Shown here piece by piece: positions 1-6,666 of a DNA stretch of 9,218 nt. Both the position numbers and the translations under genes were made by a program. Position 1 is the stretch's first letter; each line of letters begins with the position of its first letter. Below the pieces are notes generated by a model that made no database searches, was not told the DNA's origin, and saw only the letters and a list, made by a program, of their open reading frames with translations. Source of the DNA: Verrucomicrobiales bacterium (GTDB taxonomy: Bacteria; Verrucomicrobiota; Verrucomicrobiia; Verrucomicrobiales; V1-33); the NCBI GenBank assembly GCA_023253495.1, contig JALRGF010000558.1, positions 1 to 9,218 of the forward strand, written 5' to 3'.

Positions 1-154
1 TGCCTGAAGAGCTGCTTAAGGACGACAATGTTCGAGCGGGCTGGTGGTGTTGTTTTTGTTTTCACACCCTACCGTGTGGCAGGGCTTCAAGGCCGCCGCC
101 AGCCCATTTTTTCCCTCTCCTCTATGGGACGGCTGTGTCAATCTTTCTCTTTTT
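1..154 (+). other. left edge; possible 3' end of an upstream gene
   Basis: A reading frame starting at position 3 stays open from the window edge to a TGA at 156-158. That TGA overlaps the ATG at 155 in the ATGA arrangement typical of translationally coupled genes. The frame would encode about 51 residues, Cys- and Phe-rich, that I do not recognise. A second frame (from position 1) is also open, to a TGA at 160-162. An open stretch this short is weak evidence, so I do not call a gene. If one is real, it would be the preceding member of a polysaccharide cluster. The DNA upstream of the window would settle it. Confidence 0.25.
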
Positions 155-1159
155 ATGAGTGAGCAACGGAATTCACCATGGGGACGTCACCAAGAGATTA
201 TGGCGCAACGGGGGATTTTGATGGACGCGCTCACACCCCACCTTTCTTGGGGTGAGGATTACGCGCTGATCGGATTCCCTTTTCATAATAATGTTGGGGA
301 CAGCGCCATCTGGCTTGGCGCACGCAGTCTCCTGTTTGAGCTTTCCGGGCATGATCCGGTGTACGTTTGTAAAACCAATGGCGTGGATTTCGATGAGGCG
401 CAACTGCGCCGGGCGTGTCCGGAGGGACCGATATTTCTACAGGGAGGGGGCCATTTCGGTGACTTATGGCCTTCTTTTCACGCCCTGCGGGAACGCCTGC
501 TCAGGTGTCTGATCGGCAGACGGATTGTTCAACTGCCCGTGTCTATTCATTTTACCGAAGCGGCAGGTGCCGCGGCGTGTGCTCGAATCGTCGCGACTCA
601 CAAACACTTCACCTTGATGGTACGCGATCCGGCCAGCCTGAAGTGGGCAATGGCAAATCTTGTTTGCCCGACCACTCTCGTGCCCGATTGTGCGGTAGCC
701 CTCGGGCCAATGACGAGCGGCGCGACTCCCTCCGGTATTCTCTTGCTCCTGCGCGGTGATAAAGAGCAGTTAAGCACTGACACGGGTTGCCTCAGGGCAC
801 TGCAGGGCGCCCGACACTGCGACTGGGTCGAGTCCAGTCGGTTGGGGCGTCATTGGTGGCGGGCCACTATCGGTTCCGCTGCTCGATTTGGTCAGCGCGC
901 CCTGCTGGCCAGTCTGGATGCCCACGCACGAAGTCAACTTGCGCGGGGTCTGGACCTCGTCTCGGGCGCGAAAGCAATTGTTACAGACCGGTTGCACGGA
1001 CACCTGGTGGGGTGGATGGCGGAGAGACCCCAGGCAGTTCTGAACAACTTTGATGGCAAAGTTCACGAGTACGTAAAGCGGTGGACAGCGAAGTCACGTG
1101 GCGTCGTTCTTGCCTCTTCACCGCTCGTAGCAGCCACTTGGGTAGCTGACTTTCGGTAA
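155..1159 (+). CDS. polysaccharide pyruvyl transferase family protein
   Basis: This 334-residue protein resembles the polysaccharide pyruvyl transferase family (ExoV/CsaB-like). Such enzymes transfer a pyruvyl ketal from phosphoenolpyruvate to a sugar of an exopolysaccharide or cell-wall polymer, usually in the cytoplasm on a lipid-linked intermediate. Visible landmarks are NVGDSAIW (residues 46-53), the glycine-rich QGGGHFGDLW (96-105), LMVRDPASLKWA (154-165), VPDCA (176-180), RGDKE (200-204) and, near the C-terminus, TDRLHGHL (277-284) followed by NNFDGKVHEY (297-306). The early GD and GGG-FGDLW motifs and the late DRLHGH motif are the family signature. There is no signal peptide or membrane segment. 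I chose the ATG at 155 because the frame can extend to a GTG at 44 but those extra 37 residues look nothing like the family, and because 155 overlaps a possible upstream stop as ATGA. An ATG at 200 is another option. No strong ribosome binding site precedes any of them. The DNA is less G+C-rich than the rest of the window, which suggests transfer. The acceptor sugar cannot be told. Confidence 0.85.
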   Translation: MSEQRNSPWGRHQEIMAQRGILMDALTPHLSWGEDYALIGFPFHNNVGDSAIWLGARSLLFELSGHDPVYVCKTNGVDFDEAQLRRACPEGPIFLQGGGHFGDLWPSFHALRERLLRCLIGRRIVQLPVSIHFTEAAGAAACARIVATHKHFTLMVRDPASLKWAMANLVCPTTLVPDCAVALGPMTSGATPSGILLLLRGDKEQLSTDTGCLRALQGARHCDWVESSRLGRHWWRATIGSAARFGQRALLASLDAHARSQLARGLDLVSGAKAIVTDRLHGHLVGWMAERPQAVLNNFDGKVHEYVKRWTAKSRGVVLASSPLVAATWVADFR

Positions 1160-1305
1160 CAAGACATCAGGACACAGCCTCTGCGGATTCCCCCAGATAC
1201 TGCCGTTGCCGTCAGGAATGGGGATGAGTCGTCTCGGGAGTCTGAGTCGTCTGGCACGAGGCGGATGCGGGGATCTTTGATGATCACCTTTTGGGCGACC
1301 GTCGA

Positions 1306-1335
1306 CCGGAAGGAGGACCTGACGCCTCCCTCCGG
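1306..1335 (-). terminator. hairpin downstream of the large secreted-protein gene, no U-tract
   Basis: Arms 1306-1316 (CCGGAAGGAGG) and 1325-1335 (CCTCCCTCCGG) flank an 8-base loop. Ten of 11 pairs are Watson-Crick. The remaining pair (1311/1330) is A-C in plus-strand RNA but becomes a G-U wobble in minus-strand RNA, so the stem is complete only in the minus-strand transcript. It lies 25 bases past the minus-strand stop. No run of U follows, so it is not a canonical intrinsic terminator. It may act as a 3'-end stabiliser or a U-less terminator. The rest of 1160-1359, between two convergent genes, shows only a 10-base direct repeat (TGAGTCGTCT at 1225-1234 and 1243-1252). Confidence 0.5.
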
Positions 1336-1359
1336 AACCGGGCTCGACCATGAAGCGGC

Positions 1360-4300
1360 TCAGGGGGCGACGCGGAAGAACCGGGCGCCGCTGCTGGCGG
1401 GAGCGGTGTACGGGCTGGTGGCACCGGGGACGTCGATCCAGGTGCCGGCGCCGAGCGACGGGCTGGTCTGGAGCCGTCCGTTGACCCATTCGAGCTGGAT
1501 GTTGGTGCCGACGCGCTCGACGCGCGTGAAGGCCGGGGCCCCGCCGCCGCCGCCGGTGGGCACGGTGGCGATCAATTCGGCACCGAAGACGATGTCGGAA
1601 CTGCTGCCGCCGTTCTGATGGACTTCGACGGCGAGCAGGTTGGTGCCCTGACGGAGCAGGGCCTCCGGAATGAGGAACGGGCCTTCGAAGGCCTGCTCGT
1701 GGCTGAGGGCATCGGTGGTGGCGTCGACGACGATACCCGCGGTAATTCCGAAGCGGTGGACCTCGGTACCGTTGAGATAGACGACAGCCCCGTCGTCCAC
1801 GACGTGACGGAGTGAAAGTTTGGTGCCGGCGGTGGGACCGGTCCAGTTGAAGGTGCTGCGGAAGTACATGGTTTTGATGTACTGACCGTCATCGGTGAGG
1901 CGGCTGACCGGCGTACGCAGCGGAATGGCAAAAGCGCTGGGCTCCTCACCGATGAGCGCGGGACCGGTCGGCCAGGCGCTGTCGTCGTAGCCGGCCTCGC
2001 GCCACGCGATGCCGAGGTCCTGGCCGCTGCGGTCGTAGCGCCAGAGCGTGCCTTCATCCATGAGCAGCAGGTTCCGGATTTCCCGGGCTTCGCCAACCGA
2101 AACGACAAGTGGCGTCGGCGTGCTGATCAGGCCGGCGCTGTCGGTGACGCGGGCGGTGAAGGTGTACACGTCCGAGGTCAGGCCGCTGACGGTGACCGCG
2201 TAGGGCGGGCGGGCCAGATCGGCGAGGCGGGTGGCACCGCGGAAGATTTCGACGCGGGTGACGGACTTGCCGGTGGCGGCGGTGGCAGCCACCACGACGT
2301 CGAACGGGGTTCCTTCCGGCACGGCGGAGCCGGCAGCGGGGGCGGCGAACGACGCGGCCGGCGGCGACAGGGTGCCCGGGGCGGCGATGATTTCGAAGAA
2401 TGAGCCCGGGATGGGGGACAACTGGCCGGCCGGGGTGGTGTCGAGCGTGTTGCGCCAGGCCACCTGGGCGTAGTCGCCGCCGCCGCCTTCCTTGTAGAGG
2501 ACCTGGAAGAAATACCGCTGGTTGGCGACGAGGTCGATGGGGGTGGCGGTGGTGGCCTCGCTGACCCCGGGTTCCTCGAAGGGACCGCAACAGGCCAGTT
2601 CCTCCGCGATCATCGCGAGGTTGTCCGGCGAGTCATCCGTGCTCAGCCAGAGCTGGCCGGCGTCGTCGCTGCTGAGCATGAAGTCATAGCTCCCGGTCTC
2701 GGTCGGGACCAGCCAGCCGCTGAGCCGCGCCCCGAAGTTGTCATTGGTGTCATCCGGGAAGATGCTCCGGGTATTGGCGGAGGTCACGTAGCCGGTGACG
2801 TCCGGCCGCTCCTGATATTGCGGCGCCTCGGTCAGGTTGGCGATGGCCGTGCCGCCCAGTCCGCGCCACGCCTCGAATTTCAGGCCTCCCTTGAGCACCT
2901 CGAACGAGGTGAAGGCCATGCTGGTCCCGGGCGCACTCGCCAGTCCGGCGGTATCGATGATATTGCTGATGCTCAGCGTGTAGGCGGTCGCCTGCGCCTG
3001 CGGGCCGGTGGTGAGCCGGACCCGGGTCGGGCTGAGAATTTCAACCCCGGAAACCGTCAGTCCCTTGTCGAGAGAATAGTTGGCGGCGGCACCGGCCGAG
3101 GCGGGTGTCACGGCCTCGGTGAACGAGACGGTGATGGTATTGAATGTGTCGCTGGCCACAGCCGAGGCGAGAGCCGGCGGGGTGGTGTCGTCGATGACGG
3201 TGAGCACGGCCTCGGCGGTGGTCGCGGTGGCGCCCGGCGCGGAAATCACGGCGCGGAAGCGGGCGCCGTTATCGGCCAGGGTGAGCGGGCCGTACGCGAC
3301 CGACGGGCCGGTGAGCCCGGGGATGGCGACACCATTTCGCTGCCATTGGATGACGAGCGGAGAGAGTGCACTGGTGGCGTTTGCGGACAGGGTGATGGTG
3401 CCGTTGCGAGGTGCGGTCTGGCTCTGGGGCTGTGCCGTGACCGTGACCACTCCGCGTTCGGGAAAGACTGCGGAGAAGTAAGCGGCCGGGATCGGCGTGA
3501 GCAACGCGGCCGGCGTCGAGTCCCCGACCTTGCGCCACGCCACCTGCAGGTAGTCGCCCCCGCCGCCTTCCTTCAAGAGCGCCCGCACGGCATAGCGCCG
3601 GCCGGCCACCAGGGAAACCGGGGAGGCGGTCGTGCGCGGCGAAACCCCCGGCTCCTCAAACGGTCCGCAACAGGCCGCTTCCTCCGCAATCAACGTAAGC
3701 CCGGCCTCGGTGTCGTCCGTGCTCAGCCAGAGCTGGCCGGCATCGTCGCTGCGCAGCATAAAATCGTAGTCGCCGCTCTCCTGCGGCGTCAGAAACCCGC
3801 TCATCACCGCCCCATAGTCGTTGAGCGCATCGGTGGGCAGTGCGGTCCGGGTGTCAAAGCCGGCGATGCCGGTGCTCTCACTCGGAGAATCAGGATACGC
3901 CGGCGCCGACAACAGGTTGTCAATGGCCACTCCGGCGATACCACGGTAAATGTCCATTTTCAGCAGGCCGGCAATTTCGATCGGCCCGCCGACCACGCTG
4001 AGCAGGGCGGTGCGGCTGGTCAGCGCCAGCCCCTGACCGGTGACGACCACGCGGTAGCGGGTGCCGGAGAGTGCGAAAGTCGCGGCGCCGGGAGAATAAG
4101 TGGCGGCCGTGGCTCCGGCGATCGGTGCGAAGGCGGACGATCCCGGCGGCGACTGCTCCCACTGATAGGTCACGCCGGCCCCGGTGGTGGCCACCGTGAA
4201 ACTGACGTTCTGGCCGGGCGCCGTCTGCACGCTGGCCGGATGCGACGTGATATTGATGGCTTGGACGACGTTCAGTTCCTGCAGCGCAAAGGCGGTCAGC

Positions 4301-5130
4301 GCATAGCCATACGGGCCGTCGTTGGCCGCGCCCAGCGGGTGCGGTCCATTGTACTGCCCGGTGAGGATGCTGAAGCTGCCGTCGGCACCGGGGTCGATTT
4401 CCGCCCACGAAACCAGCGATCCGACCGTGTTGTTTCCGGAATTGAGCGCCGCCTGGTTGGCGATCAGGGTCGACGCGGGATAGGTGGCCTTGGTGATGAG
4501 GTTGGGCGGGTCGCCGCCGCCGATCTGGTGCGCCTCGGTGGCCGCTTCGGCCCCTTCCAGCGTGACGCCGATCCAGCGGTTCGGGTAGGCGCCGCCGCGC
4601 GCGGACGTTCCGGAAAAGGTGTATTTCTTGGTCGGGTCAAGATTGGTGAAGGTCAGACGCACCGTCGACCCCGCGCTGCTGCGCACCCCGATCGTCCCCT
4701 CGTTGCCGACATCGACGATGCCGTCAAAGATGTTCGCTGCCGGGCTGCCCGCCTCCGGATACGCGTTCGCCCCGAGAGCGTCCGGATCAGTGGTCCCGGT
4801 CGAAGTCACCACCACCGTCACCGGAAGTTCCGCCCCGGTGTCGAAATTCTTCAGCGGGCCACCGTCCCCGGTGACCCGGATGTCAAAACCGCTGGCATTC
4901 GGGTGCGTCACCCCTTCCGTTGGGCGATGGTCGTGGTACGCCACCCAGTTGACCGTGGTCTGGGCCCGGGCGCCCGGGCCGACGGCCATGAGAACCGCCG
5001 CCGCCGCGGTCAGCACCACTCCCATCCTGCCTCCCTTTCGTCCTCCCGGCGGGCCGCCCCTGCCATAGGATCGCCGGAACTTTCGGCGGCGGGGTACGGG
5101 ACAAAGAGGAACGGAGGACAGGGTTTTCAT
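1360..5130 (-). CDS. large secreted multidomain protein with two PA14 and several Ig-like domains
   Basis: This 1256-residue exported protein has no recognisable catalytic domain, so a binding, adhesive or structural role at the cell surface is inferred. Order of parts: basic n-region (1-35, including RRRKFRR), hydrophobic segment (36-50) and a probable signal-peptidase site after ARA (56). Next is an N-terminal module shared with the neighbouring gene (57-289), an Ig-like domain (290-380) and PA14 copy 1 (384-556, with SGDYDFMLRSDDAGQLWLS and KEGGGGDYLQVAW). Then come an Ig-like domain (561-647), a SbsA/Big_5-like Ig domain (649-744), PA14 copy 2 (745-915) and a Big_9-like domain (926-1012, TRVEIFRGA). 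A galactose-binding-like beta module (1013-1190, W-Y...W...DDSAW...VVYLNGTEVHR) and a C-terminal module (1199-1256) end it. The frame extends to an ATG at 5217. I chose 5130 because that start makes residues 1-285 align without a gap with the paralogue, and because a promoter-like element occupies the 5217-5131 stretch. A further ATG at 5025 follows a GGGAGG but would remove the basic n-region. No sorting motif is seen at the C-terminus. Confidence 0.9.
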   Translation of the reverse strand: MKTLSSVPLCPVPRRRKFRRSYGRGGPPGGRKGGRMGVVLTAAAAVLMAVGPGARAQTTVNWVAYHDHRPTEGVTHPNASGFDIRVTGDGGPLKNFDTGAELPVTVVVTSTGTTDPDALGANAYPEAGSPAANIFDGIVDVGNEGTIGVRSSAGSTVRLTFTNLDPTKKYTFSGTSARGGAYPNRWIGVTLEGAEAATEAHQIGGGDPPNLITKATYPASTLIANQAALNSGNNTVGSLVSWAEIDPGADGSFSILTGQYNGPHPLGAANDGPYGYALTAFALQELNVVQAINITSHPASVQTAPGQNVSFTVATTGAGVTYQWEQSPPGSSAFAPIAGATAATYSPGAATFALSGTRYRVVVTGQGLALTSRTALLSVVGGPIEIAGLLKMDIYRGIAGVAIDNLLSAPAYPDSPSESTGIAGFDTRTALPTDALNDYGAVMSGFLTPQESGDYDFMLRSDDAGQLWLSTDDTEAGLTLIAEEAACCGPFEEPGVSPRTTASPVSLVAGRRYAVRALLKEGGGGDYLQVAWRKVGDSTPAALLTPIPAAYFSAVFPERGVVTVTAQPQSQTAPRNGTITLSANATSALSPLVIQWQRNGVAIPGLTGPSVAYGPLTLADNGARFRAVISAPGATATTAEAVLTVIDDTTPPALASAVASDTFNTITVSFTEAVTPASAGAAANYSLDKGLTVSGVEILSPTRVRLTTGPQAQATAYTLSISNIIDTAGLASAPGTSMAFTSFEVLKGGLKFEAWRGLGGTAIANLTEAPQYQERPDVTGYVTSANTRSIFPDDTNDNFGARLSGWLVPTETGSYDFMLSSDDAGQLWLSTDDSPDNLAMIAEELACCGPFEEPGVSEATTATPIDLVANQRYFFQVLYKEGGGGDYAQVAWRNTLDTTPAGQLSPIPGSFFEIIAAPGTLSPPAASFAAPAAGSAVPEGTPFDVVVAATAATGKSVTRVEIFRGATRLADLARPPYAVTVSGLTSDVYTFTARVTDSAGLISTPTPLVVSVGEAREIRNLLLMDEGTLWRYDRSGQDLGIAWREAGYDDSAWPTGPALIGEEPSAFAIPLRTPVSRLTDDGQYIKTMYFRSTFNWTGPTAGTKLSLRHVVDDGAVVYLNGTEVHRFGITAGIVVDATTDALSHEQAFEGPFLIPEALLRQGTNLLAVEVHQNGGSSSDIVFGAELIATVPTGGGGGAPAFTRVERVGTNIQLEWVNGRLQTSPSLGAGTWIDVPGATSPYTAPASSGARFFRVAP
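2386..2898 (-). repeat. PA14 copy 2 of the internal duplication
   Basis: This segment encodes residues 745-915 of the large secreted protein. It matches copy 1 at 3463-3981 with a constant offset of 1080 bases (360 residues) through the core of the domain. Bases 2641-2680 match 3721-3760 at 36 of 40 positions by hand count. Both copies encode SDDAGQLWLSTDD, then a Cys-Cys-Gly-Pro-Phe-Glu-Glu-Pro-Gly stretch and KEGGGGDY. Confidence 0.85.
3463..3981 (-). repeat. PA14 copy 1 of the internal duplication
   Basis: This segment encodes residues 384-556 of the large secreted protein and is the partner of the copy at 2386-2898. The two copies are separated by an Ig-like and a SbsA-like Ig module. 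The duplicated unit may therefore have been PA14 alone, or PA14 plus a neighbouring Ig domain that has since diverged. PA14 domains are beta-barrels found in glycosidases, toxins and adhesins, and are often carbohydrate-binding. Confidence 0.85.
4264..4962 (-). repeat. N-terminal module shared by the tandem paralogues (large gene copy)
   Basis: This encodes residues 57-289 of the large protein. It pairs with 5697-6392 of the adjacent gene at a constant offset of 1430 bases. Bases 4571-4630 match 6001-6060 at 51 of 60 positions by hand count. At protein level 167 of 229 residues (57-285) are identical with no gap. Confidence 0.9.
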
Positions 5131-5474
5131 GGGGGTTTCGGGTTGGGTGGACAGGAAGGTGCGGGCATCCCACCAAAATCTTTCCAGACGGTCAAGCCGC
5201 CGTGACAAGAATGTCATAAACCACTCTTCACGGGATCCCTGTCCTGACAGCTCTCCCCCTCAGTCAGCGGCCCACCAGCCCCCGCACAGGCGCGCCGCGC
5301 CGCCGTGGAAGCCACGACCACAACGGAGGCCGCCCCGACCGTGGGCGACACGCATTCGACCACCGCGAGAGGCCGGTCGGCCTCCACGCATCAGTCAGCC
5401 GGCCGGCGCAAACCCGCTCACCGGCCCCCTGCTCGGCACCCTGAGTCACTCCGGGCGAAGCCCCTCCCGGCGCG
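5131..5474. other. intergenic region between the two secreted-protein genes
   Basis: This 344-base stretch separates the stop of the smaller paralogue (5475) from the chosen start of the large one. It holds the promoter-like element at 5167-5195 and a perfect 6-bp GC stem with a 4-base loop at 5369-5384 (GAGGCC-GGTC-GGCCTC). A weak CCGGG/CCCGG inverted repeat at 5451-5470 lies just past the upstream gene's stop on the minus strand. Neither hairpin is followed by a U-run. I see no convincing gene in 5218-5474. Confidence 0.5.
5167..5195 (-). promoter_or_regulatory. putative sigma70-type promoter of the large secreted-protein gene
   Basis: Read on the minus strand, a -35-like TTGACC (5195-5190) is followed after 17 bases by a -10-like TGGGAT (5172-5167). 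The latter lies 36 bases before the ATG at 5130. The -35 matches the consensus at 5 of 6 positions, the -10 at only 3 of 6. The main support is that the paralogous gene has TTGACG-17-TGGAAT at almost the same distance from its ATG (35 bases). Confidence 0.5.
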
Positions 5475-6560
5475 TTATCGAGCGATCCGGAAGAACAGGG
5501 AACCGTCGGTCGTCGGCGCCGTATACGGACTACTGGCTCCCTCAACATCGGTCCATGTGCCGTCCCCCATCGACAGGCTGCGCTGGAGCCGTCCATTTTC
5601 CCACTCGAGAAGCAGGTTTCCACCATCCCGTTGCACCCGGGTGAACACGGGATCCGGGGGAAGAGCCGCCTGGGATACCAGGGGTTGACCAAGGCTCGCG
5701 TCCACCTCCTGCAGCGCAAAAGCCGTCAACGCGTAGCCGCAAGGTCCGTTATTGCTGGTCCCCAGCGGATGACGGCCGGTGTACTGCTCAGTCAGTATGC
5801 TGATGGAGCCATCAGCTCCGGGAGCGATATTCGACCAGGAAACCAGAGAGCCGACGGTGTTGCTTCCGGAATTCAAAGCCACCTGTCCAAGCCTCAGCGC
5901 CGCGTCGGGAAAGGTGGTCCGGGTAATGAGGTTGGGCGGGTCTTCGTCACCCATCTCGTGGGCTTCCTCAGCGCTGTCCGCACCCAGCAGCGTCACACAG
6001 ATCCATCGGTCCGCGTAGGCGCCTCCGCGCGCGGAAGTTCCGGAAAAAGTGTATCTTTTCGCCGGATCCAGGTTGGTAAACGTCAGGCACACCGTTGACC
6101 CGGTACTTTTACGCACCGCGATGGTGCCCGTGTTGCCGACATCCACGATGCCATCCAGAAGATTGGCGGCCGGACTGGCCGGCTCCGCATACGCATTGGC
6201 CCGGTGGTGCTCCGGCTCTGTGGTCCCGGTCGACGTCACCACCACCCGCACCGGAAGCTCCTCGCCGGTGGCAAAATTTCTCAGCGGCCCGCCATCCCCG
6301 GTGGCCCGGATGTCAAAGCCGCTGGCATGAGGATGAGTAACGCCTTTGGTCGGACGATGATCGTGAAAGGCCATCCAGTTGACGGGACCCTCGGCCCGGG
6401 CAACCGCCCCGGAAAGCATCGAAGTCATCATCAGAACCAGCCCGACAATCCGGGAACCACCACCGAGGCCGCCCATGGATTCACCGCCTCGCCGAGCATA
6501 TTGCACTTTTGGAGGAACAAAGGACCCGGGAGGAATCGCGGTAGAAAAAGGTTTTTTCAT
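5475..6560 (-). CDS. secreted protein, short paralogue of the large multidomain protein
   Basis: This 361-residue exported protein has a long n-region (1-38), a hydrophobic core (39-53) and a likely signal-peptidase site after ARA (56). One large module follows (57-285), which I cannot assign to a named family but which is common in style among verrucomicrobial secreted proteins. After a short linker (286-303) comes the C-terminal module (304-361, LEWENGRLQ to FFRIAR). It aligns without gaps to residues 1-285 and again to the last 58 residues of the downstream large protein, and lacks everything between. Three cysteines (158, 188, 274) stand where the large protein has Arg, Gly and Tyr. The start is supported by a promoter-like element 35 bases upstream and by the matching length of the leader (the VNW motif is at 60-62 in both proteins). 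There is no Shine-Dalgarno sequence. The role is unknown; surface binding or structure is only inferred from its relative. It is transcribed first of the pair, but each gene seems to have its own promoter. Confidence 0.9.
   Translation of the reverse strand: MKKPFSTAIPPGSFVPPKVQYARRGGESMGGLGGGSRIVGLVLMMTSMLSGAVARAEGPVNWMAFHDHRPTKGVTHPHASGFDIRATGDGGPLRNFATGEELPVRVVVTSTGTTEPEHHRANAYAEPASPAANLLDGIVDVGNTGTIAVRKSTGSTVCLTFTNLDPAKRYTFSGTSARGGAYADRWICVTLLGADSAEEAHEMGDEDPPNLITRTTFPDAALRLGQVALNSGSNTVGSLVSWSNIAPGADGSISILTEQYTGRHPLGTSNNGPCGYALTAFALQEVDASLGQPLVSQAALPPDPVFTRVQRDGGNLLLEWENGRLQRSLSMGDGTWTDVEGASSPYTAPTTDGSLFFRIAR
5697..6392 (-). repeat. N-terminal module shared by the tandem paralogues (short gene copy)
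   Basis: This encodes residues 57-288 of the short paralogue and is the partner of 4264-4962. Shared invariant stretches include THP-ASGFDIR, DGIVDVGN, TFSGTSARGGAY, DPPNLIT, NTVGSLVSW and GYALTAFALQE. Such strong retention of one module suggests it is functional in both proteins. Confidence 0.9.
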
Positions 6561-6595
6561 CTGATTCTGGAGTTGAGGCGGCCGAGGAACCGATC

Positions 6596-6624
6596 ATTCC
6601 ACGCGAAATAACCGTCCCCGTCAA
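6596..6624 (-). promoter_or_regulatory. putative sigma70-type promoter of the short secreted paralogue
   Basis: On the minus strand, TTGACG (6624-6619) is followed after 17 bases by TGGAAT (6601-6596), a 5-of-6 and a 4-of-6 match to the -35 and -10 consensus. The -10 ends 35 bases before the ATG at 6560, giving a predicted leader of roughly 28 bases. The arrangement is repeated in front of the downstream paralogue. Confidence 0.55.
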
Positions 6625-6666
6625 GTCTTCTGAGCCGAAAATCTCTATCCCGTTTGCCGGCGAGAA

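Noticed and set aside
44..154. N-terminal extension of the pyruvyl transferase to the GTG at 44
   Set aside because: The 37 residues do not resemble the family, no ribosome binding site is seen, and the ATG at 155 has an ATGA overlap with a possible upstream frame.
1225..1252. Direct repeat TGAGTCGTCT (two copies, 18-base spacing)
   Set aside because: Only two short copies in a convergent intergenic region, with no array or neighbouring element, so there is no support for a CRISPR or iteron.
2818..5205. Long plus-strand open frame (795 codons) opposite the large secreted-protein gene
   Set aside because: The translation is Arg/Gly-rich with no recognisable domain. It arises because the G+C-rich minus-strand gene leaves few stops in this antisense frame. 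The minus strand shows clear PA14/Ig domains and paralogy.
5131..5217. N-terminal extension of the large secreted protein to the ATG at 5217
   Set aside because: The stretch contains the promoter-like element. The paralogue alignment places the start at 5130, and the extra 29 residues precede an already long leader.
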